This document shows positions 26,429 to 35,049 of a stretch of DNA of 64,000 bases, piece after piece; positions within the stretch are counted from its first letter, which is position 1, and the number at the start of each line of letters is the position of its first letter. The DNA is from Desertifilum tharense IPPAS B-1220 (lineage in GTDB: Bacteria > Cyanobacteriota > Cyanobacteriia > Cyanobacteriales > Desertifilaceae). Location of the stretch: positions 1 through 64,000 of the forward strand of contig NZ_MJGC01000044.1 of the NCBI RefSeq assembly GCF_001746915.1, in the 5' to 3' direction. The position numbers were made by a program, and so were the translations under genes. The notes under the pieces were generated by a model that saw nothing but the letters and a program-made list of their open reading frames with translations, had not been told where the DNA came from and did no database searches.

Positions 26429-27382
26429 TCAACGCCGTTCATCTAGCCAAACCAAACCCGCACCCGCCGCTTCTGCAATAACGCTAATCAAGCGGTATAG
26501 CGCCACAGCACTCAACAAAATCGCTGACGAAAATTGACGATCTAACAGCGCCAAAGCCGTCGCTTCAAACACGCCAATCCCACCAGGGGCCCCCGGAATC
26601 ACTAAACCCAACAGCCAAGCAAGACTAAACGCGCTCATAATTGAGGGAACTTGGTCGGCGCTTAGGTTCACAAAGGGAAGAAACGTCAAGACAAAGCCAA
26701 CCCCGCGCAACCCAACAAATCCCACCTCTCCCAATAAGGGAACCAGAGGATAGCGTTTGAGTTGATAGCTGGCTTCCTGAGCATTCTCAGGGGGTGCTTC
26801 AGTGACGGAAGGGTCAGCCGTTTCTGAGCGGGTTGATTTACTGACCTTGCCTTTGACGCGCTTGAGATAGTCTAAAATCGGGTTCAAAACGCGGGGATGA
26901 ATGCCGCCGAGTACCGCCACTAGCGCCAACAGTTGCAGCCCCCAATTGAGTTGCTGGCTGCCGATTAGGGCAATCAACAAAGCCGCAGCGGCCATTAATA
27001 GCGGCTCTAATAGCACGCTGAGGGTTGCGACCCCTAAAGAAGCCCCCAGACCCGTAACGGCTTTAATTCGTCCGTAGAAGTGCCAAACATTACCGGGTAA
27101 ATATTTGGCGATATTGGTTTTCAGGTAAACCATAACTGCCCAAACATTAGAAACGGGTTGTTTAAAGGTTTGCAAAATCCAACCCCATACCCATCCCGAC
27201 CAAATATGAGCCAGGAGAGTGACGCCCAAGGCTAAGGTTAAAGCGGCCCATCCGGCGGGTTCGATGCGAATGGCTGCAACTTCTCGCCAATTATCTTTTA
27301 AAGCTTTTGCTAGAAAAAATAGCGTTCCGCCCAGAATCACCCAGCGCAGATACGGTTTCAGGCGTGACAGAATTTTCTTCAT
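26429..27382 (-). CDS. Membrane protein of lysylphosphatidylglycerol-synthase / flippase-like (UPF0104) family
   Basis: A 317-residue polytopic membrane protein with about eight helices. Conserved segments are KYLPGNVWHFYGRIKAV and the C-terminal LGLVIPGAPGGIGVFEATAL with the P-G-G-x-G signature. The family includes the membrane half of MprF and flippase-like glycolipid proteins; here there is no acyltransferase half. A cytoplasmic loop rich in Ser and Glu (SKSTRSETADPSVTEAPP) splits it into two bundles. Its role in lipid translocation is probable; the lipid is unknown. Confidence 0.75.
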   Translation of the reverse strand: MKKILSRLKPYLRWVILGGTLFFLAKALKDNWREVAAIRIEPAGWAALTLALGVTLLAHIWSGWVWGWILQTFKQPVSNVWAVMVYLKTNIAKYLPGNVWHFYGRIKAVTGLGASLGVATLSVLLEPLLMAAAALLIALIGSQQLNWGLQLLALVAVLGGIHPRVLNPILDYLKRVKGKVSKSTRSETADPSVTEAPPENAQEASYQLKRYPLVPLLGEVGFVGLRGVGFVLTFLPFVNLSADQVPSIMSAFSLAWLLGLVIPGAPGGIGVFEATALALLDRQFSSAILLSAVALYRLISVIAEAAGAGLVWLDERR

Positions 27383-27423
27383 GAGCGTAAAAATCTACAG
27401 AAAAAAGTTGCAAATCCATCCAA

Positions 27424-27516
27424 ACTGACATCTTGCACCATCCTTGAAGAATAAAGGGTTTCAGCTTGAACAATTGGCAAGAAACCCGGTTTCTGGCACT
27501 GGTGCAAGATCTGAGT
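27424..27516. repeat. Fold-back dispersed repeat, family B copy 2
   Basis: Ends ACTGACATCTTGCACCAT and GGTGCAAGATCTGAGT with the shared inner block GGGTTTCAGCTTGA and AATTGGCAAGAAACCCGG match the copy at 15833-15946. It is shorter because part of the left inner arm is missing. It lies between two minus-strand membrane-protein genes. Confidence 0.75.
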
Positions 27517-27653
27517 CCAAACCGATTTTAGGCAAGTTATTGAGCAGACGCCGCAAGTTGTATTGATTGTTTGCGGGAAGTTTAAAATTAATGGGCAAAA
27601 AATTAGGACAGGAGAACTTCCCCTGTCCCAATCGAATTCTGGAGTTCAATATT

Positions 27654-29216
27654 CTATGCTTTGGGTTGGGCGGTAATGGGTGAGGTTCCCGTTAAGGTTT
27701 TAGCCGCAGAAGCGCCGACTTGTTGGAACTTGCGAGAAAGTTGAAGCGTGAAGAGTCCAAAAAGACTCCACTGAGCCAATATTGCTAAACCAACGCTAAG
27801 TCCGCTAATGCTTTCCACCACAAACCAAGGGGCGCTAAAGGTGGAAGCGAACCACAGAGTTGTCAGAATTGGAGAGGTGAGGGTTCCTGTGCCGAGGGGG
27901 CCGGCCAAGAGATAGAGTAAAGTAGGGGGAAGTGCTACGGCGGTTGAAAGGGTTAACCCCGTCCAGAGGACGCGTTTGGGGGCTTTGTTCATCAGCATGG
28001 CTTGAGCGATCGCGCTATAGACCAAAATGAGATTAGCACTGACGATCAAAATAGCTAGGCTTTGCCATTGGGGGGCGTAACTCGGCCAGGTTAGCACCCA
28101 AGTTCCCCAGATTGCTAGCATAATGCCCAGGTTAATTGCGATCGCCACAATTGCCGGACTTTTTTCACCCCAAACTAAATCTTGCCACAAGGAGCGGCGA
28201 TGGGGCATGGTATGCCGATAGCGCGCCCAGTCTAGACAGGTTTGACAATGGGGCGTAATTGCAGAGACAATCGCCAAGAAGCCGAATAGGTTTAAGCTGG
28301 TGACGACTGCTAGCGCGACTTCATGCTCGGAAAGCGGGACGATAAACCCCAGTATCCACAGTTGCACGCTCGTCACTAACCCATAACTCTGTGCTTTACT
28401 TAAAATCGTGGCATTGGGGTTGCGAAAGCGACGGTTTAAAGCTTGCCAAATCCAGTAACATCCGACCCCAAGCGTGGTTAAGACAAAGCTTTGATACACC
28501 CAGTAACTTTGACCTAAAGGTAAGATAAACCATTTGAACTCAGTCGCATTTCTACTGGTTTGGTCGGCCTCAAAAAACAAGAAATAACTACTCAGCAAGC
28601 CCGATACGAAATACGCAGCGCAAAAACTCCCTAACCACGGTTGTTCGGCTTTGAGAAATGCCATCAGTAGCGCAGCGCTTGAAAAGAAGAAGCTAACAAC
28701 ACCTAGAAATAGAATATAGCCGACGATCCAGAGCAAGTTCATCCCGGCGCTAATGCCTGCGATCGCAAACAAGGGTAAATATAAAGCAACTGCCAGATAA
28801 ACGAGAATAGGTACCCCCATAATTTTACCGAGCAAAATACTTTGACTCGACTGCGGCGTTAGGCGAATAAAGTTGAGGGTTCCCCGCCGTTCTTCTTTGG
28901 ACAAGTCCTCAATAAGCAGGTAAACGCTGCCAATTACCAATCCTAGGGGTAAAAGCCAACAGAGGAATTGAAATAAACTAAACCACCATTTTGCCCAGTC
29001 GATGGCGCTACAATAGCCTTCTGGATTCTGGATGCAATAGGTACTATAGCTGCTGCTCCCCAAGGTGGGAAGCTCGCTGATGCAGACAAACATCAGCAAT
29101 GCCTGAGTTACGATAGAAGCTGCGATCGCGATCGTAATGTTACGACCTTTTAAGCGCCCTTTAAATTCGCGAACCGCTTGTGGGTTCCATTCGCCAAACT
29201 GTAGTATTGCGTTCAT
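27654..29216 (-). CDS. ABC-2-type permease-like integral membrane protein
   Basis: A 520-residue protein with about ten to twelve membrane helices. The N-terminal segment FGEWNPQAVREFKGRLKGRN, and EERRGTLNFIRLTPQSSQSI before the third helix, are typical of ABC-2 permease subunits in cyanobacteria. The segment 70-90 (CIQNPEGYC) carries two cysteines in a predicted periplasmic loop. No ATPase gene is adjacent, so its partner is elsewhere. Transported substrate unknown. Confidence 0.65.
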   Translation of the reverse strand: MNAILQFGEWNPQAVREFKGRLKGRNITIAIAASIVTQALLMFVCISELPTLGSSSYSTYCIQNPEGYCSAIDWAKWWFSLFQFLCWLLPLGLVIGSVYLLIEDLSKEERRGTLNFIRLTPQSSQSILLGKIMGVPILVYLAVALYLPLFAIAGISAGMNLLWIVGYILFLGVVSFFFSSAALLMAFLKAEQPWLGSFCAAYFVSGLLSSYFLFFEADQTSRNATEFKWFILPLGQSYWVYQSFVLTTLGVGCYWIWQALNRRFRNPNATILSKAQSYGLVTSVQLWILGFIVPLSEHEVALAVVTSLNLFGFLAIVSAITPHCQTCLDWARYRHTMPHRRSLWQDLVWGEKSPAIVAIAINLGIMLAIWGTWVLTWPSYAPQWQSLAILIVSANLILVYSAIAQAMLMNKAPKRVLWTGLTLSTAVALPPTLLYLLAGPLGTGTLTSPILTTLWFASTFSAPWFVVESISGLSVGLAILAQWSLFGLFTLQLSRKFQQVGASAAKTLTGTSPITAQPKA

Positions 29217-29330
29217 TGTTAACGTGTAAAACTAGAAACGGCTATACAATTTCCCAACTACCTATCCTCAAACCCGAATTCCCAATTGATGACCCTTTAA
29301 GCAATCTCTAGCTTTTTTAATTCCCCAGTA

Positions 29331-30407
29331 ATGACCAAATCGCAAATTCGCAAATTCTTTCAAGAACAGCCTTGGTGGCTGCTATTCCTGGGCTTTTTGC
29401 CATTACCCGCGATGCTAGCAATTGCTAAAAGCGATTTTAACTCAGCTTCAACTCGTCTTTCGGTGACTCAAAGCATCCAACCTTCTCCTGTTGTAGAACC
29501 TACGCCGACACCGCTTCCTTCCCCTAGCGCTGAACCCTCTGTACCGCCAGCACCCACCCCGGAGGCTTCTCCTTCCCCCCAACCCACGCCAAACCCGACA
29601 CCCTCCGAACTCACAGAAGCTGAAAAGGCTTTGAATGAAGCGGCTAAAGCCCGATATGTGGCCTCTTTACCTTCTGTTGATTCAACCATTGAAATGCATG
29701 TTGCGATCGCCACGAAGGTGCCAAACTTAACGTTAAGTTCCTCTATCCAAGCCCAAGTTTACGACCAAAGCGGACAACTGCTCGCCCAACTCGCCCCCCA
29801 CGAAACCTATACTTTATCCGCCTCAGCAGCGGGAATGAGTTTAAATACCCAAAGCTTCCCGGCGGTGGTGTTCTTAGATGCGTCTCACCAAGGTTTAACC
29901 ACTATTGGAAATCGAACCTATCGCGGGCGATTTTTGTTTGTGGCTGATGGCGGCGTCTTATGGGCGGTTAACTATATTAATTTGCGCCAATATCTCTATA
30001 GCGTCGTTGCTAGCGAAGTCTCGCCAAGCTGGAAAATGGAGGCGCTGAAAGCTCAGGCGATCGCGGCGCGTTCCTATGCCTTAACCTATTACTTTAAACC
30101 CGTCAGTTCGTTTTATCATCTCGGTTCAGACGAGTATTATCAAGTCTATAGCGGCATTGACCGAGAAGACGAACGCACCTCCCAAGCCGTAGACGAAACC
30201 GCAGGCGAGTTTGTCAGCTACAAAGGCGGTATTGTCGAGTCCCTGTATGCTGCTTCTGATGATATTGTCGCAGAAGCCTTCCAAGGGAAAGGGATGAGTC
30301 AACTCGGCGCGCTAAGTTTAGCCGAACAAGGGTATACCTACGAGCAAATTCTCCAAAACTATTATCCGCGCACCTCAGTTTCTCGTTTGCGTTTAGAGTT
30401 TGAGTAG
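29331..30407 (+). CDS. SpoIID/LytB-domain protein with Pro-rich linker
   Basis: A 358-residue protein: one membrane-spanning segment (PWWLLFLGFLPLPAMLAIA), a Pro/Thr/Ser linker of about 50 residues (about 50-100), then a SpoIID/LytB domain recognised by YLYSVVASEVSPSW, LKAQAIAARSYALTYY and the closing GKGMSQLGALSLAEQGY. SpoIID proteins enhance amidases or act as lytic glycan hydrolases on peptidoglycan, so it probably acts in the periplasm on the cell wall. A canonical Sec signal cleavage site is not evident; it may remain membrane-anchored. Confidence 0.82.
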   Translation: MTKSQIRKFFQEQPWWLLFLGFLPLPAMLAIAKSDFNSASTRLSVTQSIQPSPVVEPTPTPLPSPSAEPSVPPAPTPEASPSPQPTPNPTPSELTEAEKALNEAAKARYVASLPSVDSTIEMHVAIATKVPNLTLSSSIQAQVYDQSGQLLAQLAPHETYTLSASAAGMSLNTQSFPAVVFLDASHQGLTTIGNRTYRGRFLFVADGGVLWAVNYINLRQYLYSVVASEVSPSWKMEALKAQAIAARSYALTYYFKPVSSFYHLGSDEYYQVYSGIDREDERTSQAVDETAGEFVSYKGGIVESLYAASDDIVAEAFQGKGMSQLGALSLAEQGYTYEQILQNYYPRTSVSRLRLEFE

Positions 30408-30837
30408 AAAGCGAGCAACGGCTCAAAATCGTCAGAGGCTTGCAGTGTCTTCACTTTGCCCTTGTTCTATACCTCAAGAGTGAAAGAAAATCTGTGATAG
30501 AATCTACCAAATGGCAAATCCACAAAGCCCAAAGATTAGAGTTTACTAAAAGTATCAACCTTTTCAGATAACAAATCCCCGTCCCAATCTCCTCGTTTGC
30601 TATTGCTCAGTAGAATTTTTGAATTGCCCCGTAAAAGATTAATCTTTTCAGCAGCCGAGACAATTCTACACCTTGTTAGTCAAGCTATCTCAGTTAATTT
30701 ACGCTTATCCAATAGTTCCAAAGCTTCCCCCCAACGCGATTGTAGTTGGAGGGAAAAACTGTTGACTGATAGCCCCTAACGCAAGCCAGCAGACACAGGA
30801 GAAGGTGATTTGAACCCAATTCACTCTTGGAGGCTTT
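30408..30837. other. Intergenic region before cyanophycinase
   Basis: 430 bases without a supported gene. Only short frames lacking ribosome-binding sites occur. The last bases hold a strong Shine-Dalgarno (TTGGAGG) for the downstream gene. No repeat or clear promoter is seen. Confidence 0.5.
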
Positions 30838-31698
30838 ATGGTAAATCAGGTTCAAGAAACGCAAGCCGACTCTGGTAGTGGAGAAGCTACCGCAAATCCA
30901 GCGAAACAAGCCCAAGGACAACTCGTTATTATTGGTGGGGCAGAAGATAAAGACGGCGACTGCAAAATCTTGCGCGAATTTGTCCGGCTTTCGGGCGGAT
31001 TAGATGCCAAAATTGTGGTGATGACTGTGGCTACCGAACTTCCTAGAGAAGTCGGCGATAATTATATTCGCGTATTTGAACGTTTAGGCGTGAAAGATGT
31101 CCGAATTGCCGATACCGCAGACCGAGATGACGCGCGTTCTTCAACCATTTTAGAATCTATTGATAAAGCAACAGGCGTCTTTTTTACCGGAGGCGACCAA
31201 GCTAGAATCACAGATACCCTAAAAGGTACAGAAATTCATAAAGCCCTATTAAAACGCTATCGCGATGGCATTACAGTGGGTGGAACCAGCGCCGGGGCGA
31301 GTATGATGTCTGCAACCATGATTGTAGAGGGAGATTCAGAAACCCATCCCCGTTTAGAAATTGTCGAAACCGATGAAGGGATGAGTTTCTTACCGGAAGT
31401 GGTAATTGACCAACACTTTTCTCAGCGGGGAAGAATTGGACGCCTTCTAGCAGCCGTCGCTCGCAAACCGCACCTGTTAGGATTAGGCATTGATGAAAAT
31501 ACCGCCGTAGTCGTTTCTAACCACCAGTTAGAAGTGATTGGCGAAGCCTCTTGTACGATTGTCGATTTAAAGGGAAGTTCCCACAGTAACATCGACACCT
31601 TACTCAGAGATGAGAACTTAGCCCTGTGCGACGTGAAACTGCATGTTTTACCCGATGGGTATAAGTTTGACTTGGCAACGCGATCGCCAATCCTTTAG
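30838..31698 (+). CDS. cphB: Cyanophycinase
   Basis: A 286-residue peptidase S51-family enzyme. It hydrolyses cyanophycin, the Asp-Arg storage polymer, to beta-Asp-Arg dipeptides in the cytoplasm. The nucleophile Ser is S151 in GGTSAGASMM; FFTGGDQARI, DQHFSQRGRIGRLL and GLGIDENTAVVV are the other family blocks. A short unstructured N-terminus (about 25 residues) precedes the fold. The ATG has a strong TTGGAGG site seven bases before. In many cyanobacteria cyanophycin synthetase (cphA) follows directly; here the next genes are a tiny membrane protein and htpX. Confidence 0.93.
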   Translation: MVNQVQETQADSGSGEATANPAKQAQGQLVIIGGAEDKDGDCKILREFVRLSGGLDAKIVVMTVATELPREVGDNYIRVFERLGVKDVRIADTADRDDARSSTILESIDKATGVFFTGGDQARITDTLKGTEIHKALLKRYRDGITVGGTSAGASMMSATMIVEGDSETHPRLEIVETDEGMSFLPEVVIDQHFSQRGRIGRLLAAVARKPHLLGLGIDENTAVVVSNHQLEVIGEASCTIVDLKGSSHSNIDTLLRDENLALCDVKLHVLPDGYKFDLATRSPIL

Positions 31699-31777
31699 GG
31701 TAAATTTAGCTCTAGGGTAATAGGCACTTCGGAAGCGCGATCGCTATCGTGTAAGCAATGACTTTCAGATAACCGCC

Positions 31778-31960
31778 ATGAATCGCGCTATTACCCGAAT
31801 TTTGTTCATCAGCTTATTGCTGCTAGCTATCCTTGCCCCCTTTGCCGGACTTGCCCCTTTAATGATATTGCTCCTGGTTTTTGGATTAGGGTGGGGCATC
31901 CTTTCCCTAGTCCAAATCTTGCTATTGGGTGCCAACAAAAACAACCCCGATACCCCCTGA
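31778..31960 (+). CDS. Small hydrophobic membrane protein
   Basis: A 60-residue protein with two hydrophobic helices (ILFISLLLLAILAPFAGLA and LMILLLVFGLGWGILSLVQ) and a short polar tail (ANKNNPDTP). It sits between cphB and htpX on the same strand. Its ribosome-binding site is weak. No family is named; size and hydrophobicity favour a real small membrane protein, but a chance frame cannot be excluded. Confidence 0.45.
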   Translation: MNRAITRILFISLLLLAILAPFAGLAPLMILLLVFGLGWGILSLVQILLLGANKNNPDTP

Positions 31961-32069
31961 CATCCCCTATCGATTGACAGAGAACCCTTTATCTCACTGG
32001 GTAGATTGCTGAGTCAATAAAGTATGAGACGTTAAAAATACCTTCAAAATAAATGGTTATAACGTAAAA

Positions 32070-32960
32070 ATGCTTGGCAATCAATTAAAAACAGTCGGTC
32101 TATTAGGACTTTTAAGCGGATTACTCGTACTCGCGGGCTACTATCTCGTAGGGAACGAACAAGGTTTATATCTCGGTTTAATCTTCGCCGCCATTAGCAG
32201 CTTTGGTTCCTGGTACTTTTCAGATAAAGCCGCCTTAGCTACCTATCGCGCCCAACCCCTCCAGCGAGAAGAAGCCCCCCAACTTTACGATAGCGTCGCG
32301 CGTTTAAGTAACAAAGCGGGCTTACCCATGCCCAAACTGTTTATCGTTCCCACGCGAACCCCCAACGCCTTCGCCACCGGACGCAACCCCGAAAACTCCG
32401 CCGTAGCTGTCACCCAGGGGATTCTAGAAGCCTTAACCCCAGAAGAACTTGAAGGCGTTCTCGCCCACGAACTCACCCACATTCGCAACCGCGACACCCT
32501 CACCCAAGCCGTCGCCGCTACCCTAGCAGGTGCCATCACCTTCGTCGGACGGATGCTAACCTTTGGTGCAATGTACGGCCCCGTCACCCGCGATAACCGT
32601 CAAGGTGGCAACCCTCTAGGCGTCTTAGCCCTAATCATTTTGGCCCCGATTTCCGCCATGCTGATTCAAATGGCCATTTCTCGCACTCGCGAATATGCAG
32701 CCGATGCTGGGGCCGCAGAAATCACCGGCAATCCTTTAGGATTAGTCAACGCCTTGCAAAAACTTGAAGAAATCGGTCGCCAAATCCCCATGAATGGCAA
32801 CCCCGCCATGTCACCCCTACTGATTGTTAACCCTATCACTGCTGGCGGTTTGCAATCCCTATTCCGGACGCATCCCCCCACCGAAGAACGCGTTCGCCGC
32901 CTAACCGCACTGCTACAGCAACCCAAGCAAGAAGCGGTGGCTGCATTTAGTGCTGAGTAG
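32070..32960 (+). CDS. htpX: HtpX-type membrane zinc metalloprotease (M48)
   Basis: A 296-residue protease with two N-terminal membrane helices, the zinc motif HELTH at 133-137 followed by the third ligand region (SRTREYAADAGA), and two more helices between them. HtpX degrades misfolded membrane proteins in concert with FtsH. The N-terminus MLGNQLKTVGLLGLLSG is typical of the cyanobacterial form. A fold-back repeat lies immediately after its stop. Confidence 0.92.
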   Translation: MLGNQLKTVGLLGLLSGLLVLAGYYLVGNEQGLYLGLIFAAISSFGSWYFSDKAALATYRAQPLQREEAPQLYDSVARLSNKAGLPMPKLFIVPTRTPNAFATGRNPENSAVAVTQGILEALTPEELEGVLAHELTHIRNRDTLTQAVAATLAGAITFVGRMLTFGAMYGPVTRDNRQGGNPLGVLALIILAPISAMLIQMAISRTREYAADAGAAEITGNPLGLVNALQKLEEIGRQIPMNGNPAMSPLLIVNPITAGGLQSLFRTHPPTEERVRRLTALLQQPKQEAVAAFSAE

Positions 32961-33160
32961 AAAGTGCTGAGTGCTGAGTAGATAAGAGGTTGGGGGGATG
33001 GGGGGAAAAGAGTGCAACGTTCCGAGTTCCGTAGCTTGCACACCAAGTAGCGGTGTTCCGAGTGGGTTCATGAGTGCTGAGTTGATAGTTAGCAAGTTTT
33101 CCCATCTCTTCTTCCCCCCATCCCCACTCAGCACTCAGCACTCAGCACTTTCTACTCATT
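32950..33160. repeat. Nested inverted repeat built from STRR heptamers
   Basis: Left arm 32950-32981 (GTGCTGAGTAGAAAGTGCTG and on) is complementary over about 26 bases to the right arm 33125-33158 (CACTCAGCAC...TTTCTACTCA). Inside, GGGGATGGGGGGAA and TTCCCCCCATCCCC form a second complementary pair. The copies of GAGTTCC and CACTCAG are the same heptamers as in other spacers. Folded, the whole element would be a long cruciform between htpX and rsmG and could act as a transcription boundary. Confidence 0.75.
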
Positions 33161-33217
33161 TCCCTTTGAGATGCGAGACAATGGAAAACTTGGAAAATAC
33201 ATTGTCTTAGCTTGCTC

Positions 33218-33961
33218 ATGCACGATTCATTGATGCTGCCAGAAATGACACAACAGTGGCAGAATACCCTAGGATGGGAACCTTCAGCGGCGCAGCAACA
33301 GCAGTTTCAACAGCTTTATGCGTTGATTTTGGAGGGGAATACGCGGCTGAATTTGACCCGCATTACTCAGCCGGATGAGTTTTGGGAAAAGCATTTATGG
33401 GATTCGTTGCGGGGAATTAAGGGATGGTTGCAAGCTGATACTTTGGCGAAAGCGATTGATATTGGGACGGGGGCGGGATTTCCGGGTATTCCGATGGCTT
33501 TGGTTTTACCCCAAACTCAGGTTACGCTTCTGGACTCTGTTCGCAAGCGCATGGCTTTTTTAACTTCTCTGTTGCGAGAAATGGGGGTGCAGAATGCGAC
33601 GGCGGTGGTCGGTCGGGCGGAAGCGGTGGGACAATTACCTCAGTATCGCGAAAAGTATGATGTAGCGATGATTCGGGCGGTGGCGGCTGCGCCTGTTTGT
33701 GCGGAGTATGCTTTACCTTTGTTGAAGGTGGGGGGGAAGGCGGTATTGTATCGCGGACATTGGACGACTGAGGAGGCGGAGGGGTTGGACTTGGCGCTTC
33801 AGCAGTTGGGAGGCGCAATAGAGTCTGTGGATGCGTTTACAACGCCTTTAACTCAAGGGGTGCGTCATTGCGTTTATTTACATAAGGAAAAGCCGACTCC
33901 GGCGGAGTTTCCCCGCGCGGTTGGGATTCCGGCTTCTCAACCTTTGGGGGTTAGCGGGTAG
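33218..33961 (+). CDS. rsmG: 16S rRNA (guanine527-N7)-methyltransferase
   Basis: From the ATG at 33218 the protein has 247 residues; an ATG 14 bases downstream (MLPEMTQQW) is another good start, and the upstream TTG is not favoured. The AdoMet site AIDIGTGAGFPGIP lies at about 79-92, with LNLTRI and HLWDSLR before it and the family signature VRKRMAFL after. RsmG methylates G527 of 16S rRNA; its loss gives low-level streptomycin resistance in other bacteria. Its last 11 bases overlap the convergent MnmD-like gene. Confidence 0.93.
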   Translation: MHDSLMLPEMTQQWQNTLGWEPSAAQQQQFQQLYALILEGNTRLNLTRITQPDEFWEKHLWDSLRGIKGWLQADTLAKAIDIGTGAGFPGIPMALVLPQTQVTLLDSVRKRMAFLTSLLREMGVQNATAVVGRAEAVGQLPQYREKYDVAMIRAVAAAPVCAEYALPLLKVGGKAVLYRGHWTTEEAEGLDLALQQLGGAIESVDAFTTPLTQGVRHCVYLHKEKPTPAEFPRAVGIPASQPLGVSG

Positions 33962-34820
33962 ACCAGCGTTTTTTCCAGTGGGTGGTAGGTTCTAAGCTGG
34001 AGGCTTGCTGTTCTTGGCGGCGGCGTTGCAAAATGAGTTCTGGCGGATCGTTAAGCTGCGGATCTCGATAGGGGATGGCGGCGGTGGTTTGCAGGTGTTC
34101 TTGTTCTTGTGGGGATAGGGGGGGTAAGTCTAGTTCAGTGTAACTGGCGATGGTTCCTGGCGATCGCCTTCCGAAGGGTTCGGTTGAACCAATCTTTAAT
34201 CCGGCTTGCATTAAGGCAATTCTCACCGACGCCGCACAAGAATAGGTCGCCAGCCGTCCATCGGGTTTGAGACATTGACTGGCGAGGCTTAAGAATTCTA
34301 CAGTCCACAATTGCGGACAATGGGGCGGCGAAAAGGGGTCTAAAAAGATGGCATCGGCGAGAAAACCTTGCTGATGAACGTGTTTGAGGGTTTCTCTAGC
34401 ATCGCCAATCAGCAATTGGGCTTGCAATTGGGGCGTCTGGCAAGTTTGGGTAGAACTTAACTGTTGTAGGATATCGCGAACTGGGGTAGACCAATGCTCT
34501 AGAAAGTTATGGTTAATGGCGCTTTGGGGAACGATGAGATCTCGTTCTAAACCTAGCCATTCTATCTGACAATTGGGGTTAGCCTGCCAAAGGGTTTCGA
34601 GGGCAACGGCGGTATTGTATCCCAAGCCGTAGCAGATATCGAGGATGTGGATTTTGGCTGGCGCGAATTGCACTGCCTTCTGAGCCAGTTGAGTCGGTAC
34701 AATAAATTTGAGTTCGGCTTCTAATCTAGCGCCGTGACTGCTATGAAAGGCTTCGCCAAACTCATCGGAAAAAAAGGTAAATGAACCATCTGCTGTGGTT
34801 TGAGGCTGGTAGGATTCCAT
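33951..34820 (-). CDS. MnmD-like tRNA (mnm5s2U34) methyltransferase (DUF752/MnmC2 family)
   Basis: A 289-residue methyltransferase when started at the ATG at 34820. A longer frame up to 34910 only adds residues encoded by a dispersed repeat (GFVPHSNLRDY) and is rejected. Motifs of the MnmC methyltransferase half are DICYGLGYN (AdoMet binding, about 61-69), FLDPFSPPHCPQLW (catalytic loop) and FGRRSPGTIASY. It would complete modification of the wobble uridine in certain tRNAs. No FAD oxidase half (MnmC1) is present, matching the stand-alone MnmD type. It overlaps rsmG convergently by 11 bases. Confidence 0.72.
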   Translation of the reverse strand: MESYQPQTTADGSFTFFSDEFGEAFHSSHGARLEAELKFIVPTQLAQKAVQFAPAKIHILDICYGLGYNTAVALETLWQANPNCQIEWLGLERDLIVPQSAINHNFLEHWSTPVRDILQQLSSTQTCQTPQLQAQLLIGDARETLKHVHQQGFLADAIFLDPFSPPHCPQLWTVEFLSLASQCLKPDGRLATYSCAASVRIALMQAGLKIGSTEPFGRRSPGTIASYTELDLPPLSPQEQEHLQTTAAIPYRDPQLNDPPELILQRRRQEQQASSLEPTTHWKKRWSTR

Positions 34821-34875
34821 GTTTCTAAGTACCGATGATTGTCCCTCAAACCGGGTTGACTGACAATCAAGATAA

Positions 34876-34991
34876 TCGCGTAGGTTGGAGTGAGGTACGA
34901 AACCCAACACAACCGGCTGCTGTTGGGTTACGAATGGCGCTAACCCAACCTACGCGACTCATAGGACTTTCAGCAGTGAGTGTCAGTCAAT
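34876..34991. repeat. Palindromic dispersed repeat, family A copy 3
   Basis: TCGCGTAGGTTGGAGTGAGG and CCCAACACAACC are followed by the inverted TAACCCAACCTACGCG, then the tail ACTCATAGGACTTTCAGCAG TGAG(T/A) shared with the copy at 6184. It is the most complete copy: the arms are joined by about 40 bases including CGGCTGCTGTTGGGTTACG. It lies between the MnmD-like and sulfurtransferase genes. Confidence 0.8.
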
Positions 34992-35049
34992 TGGTCCTCA
35001 AACTCTGACCGGGTTCGGTTCTGTTGGAACTTTGCACTTTAAACTTAAT

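Noticed and set aside
34821..34910. 30-residue N-terminal extension of the MnmD-like gene
   Set aside because: The codons come from dispersed repeat family A and the alignable methyltransferase begins at the ATG at 34820.
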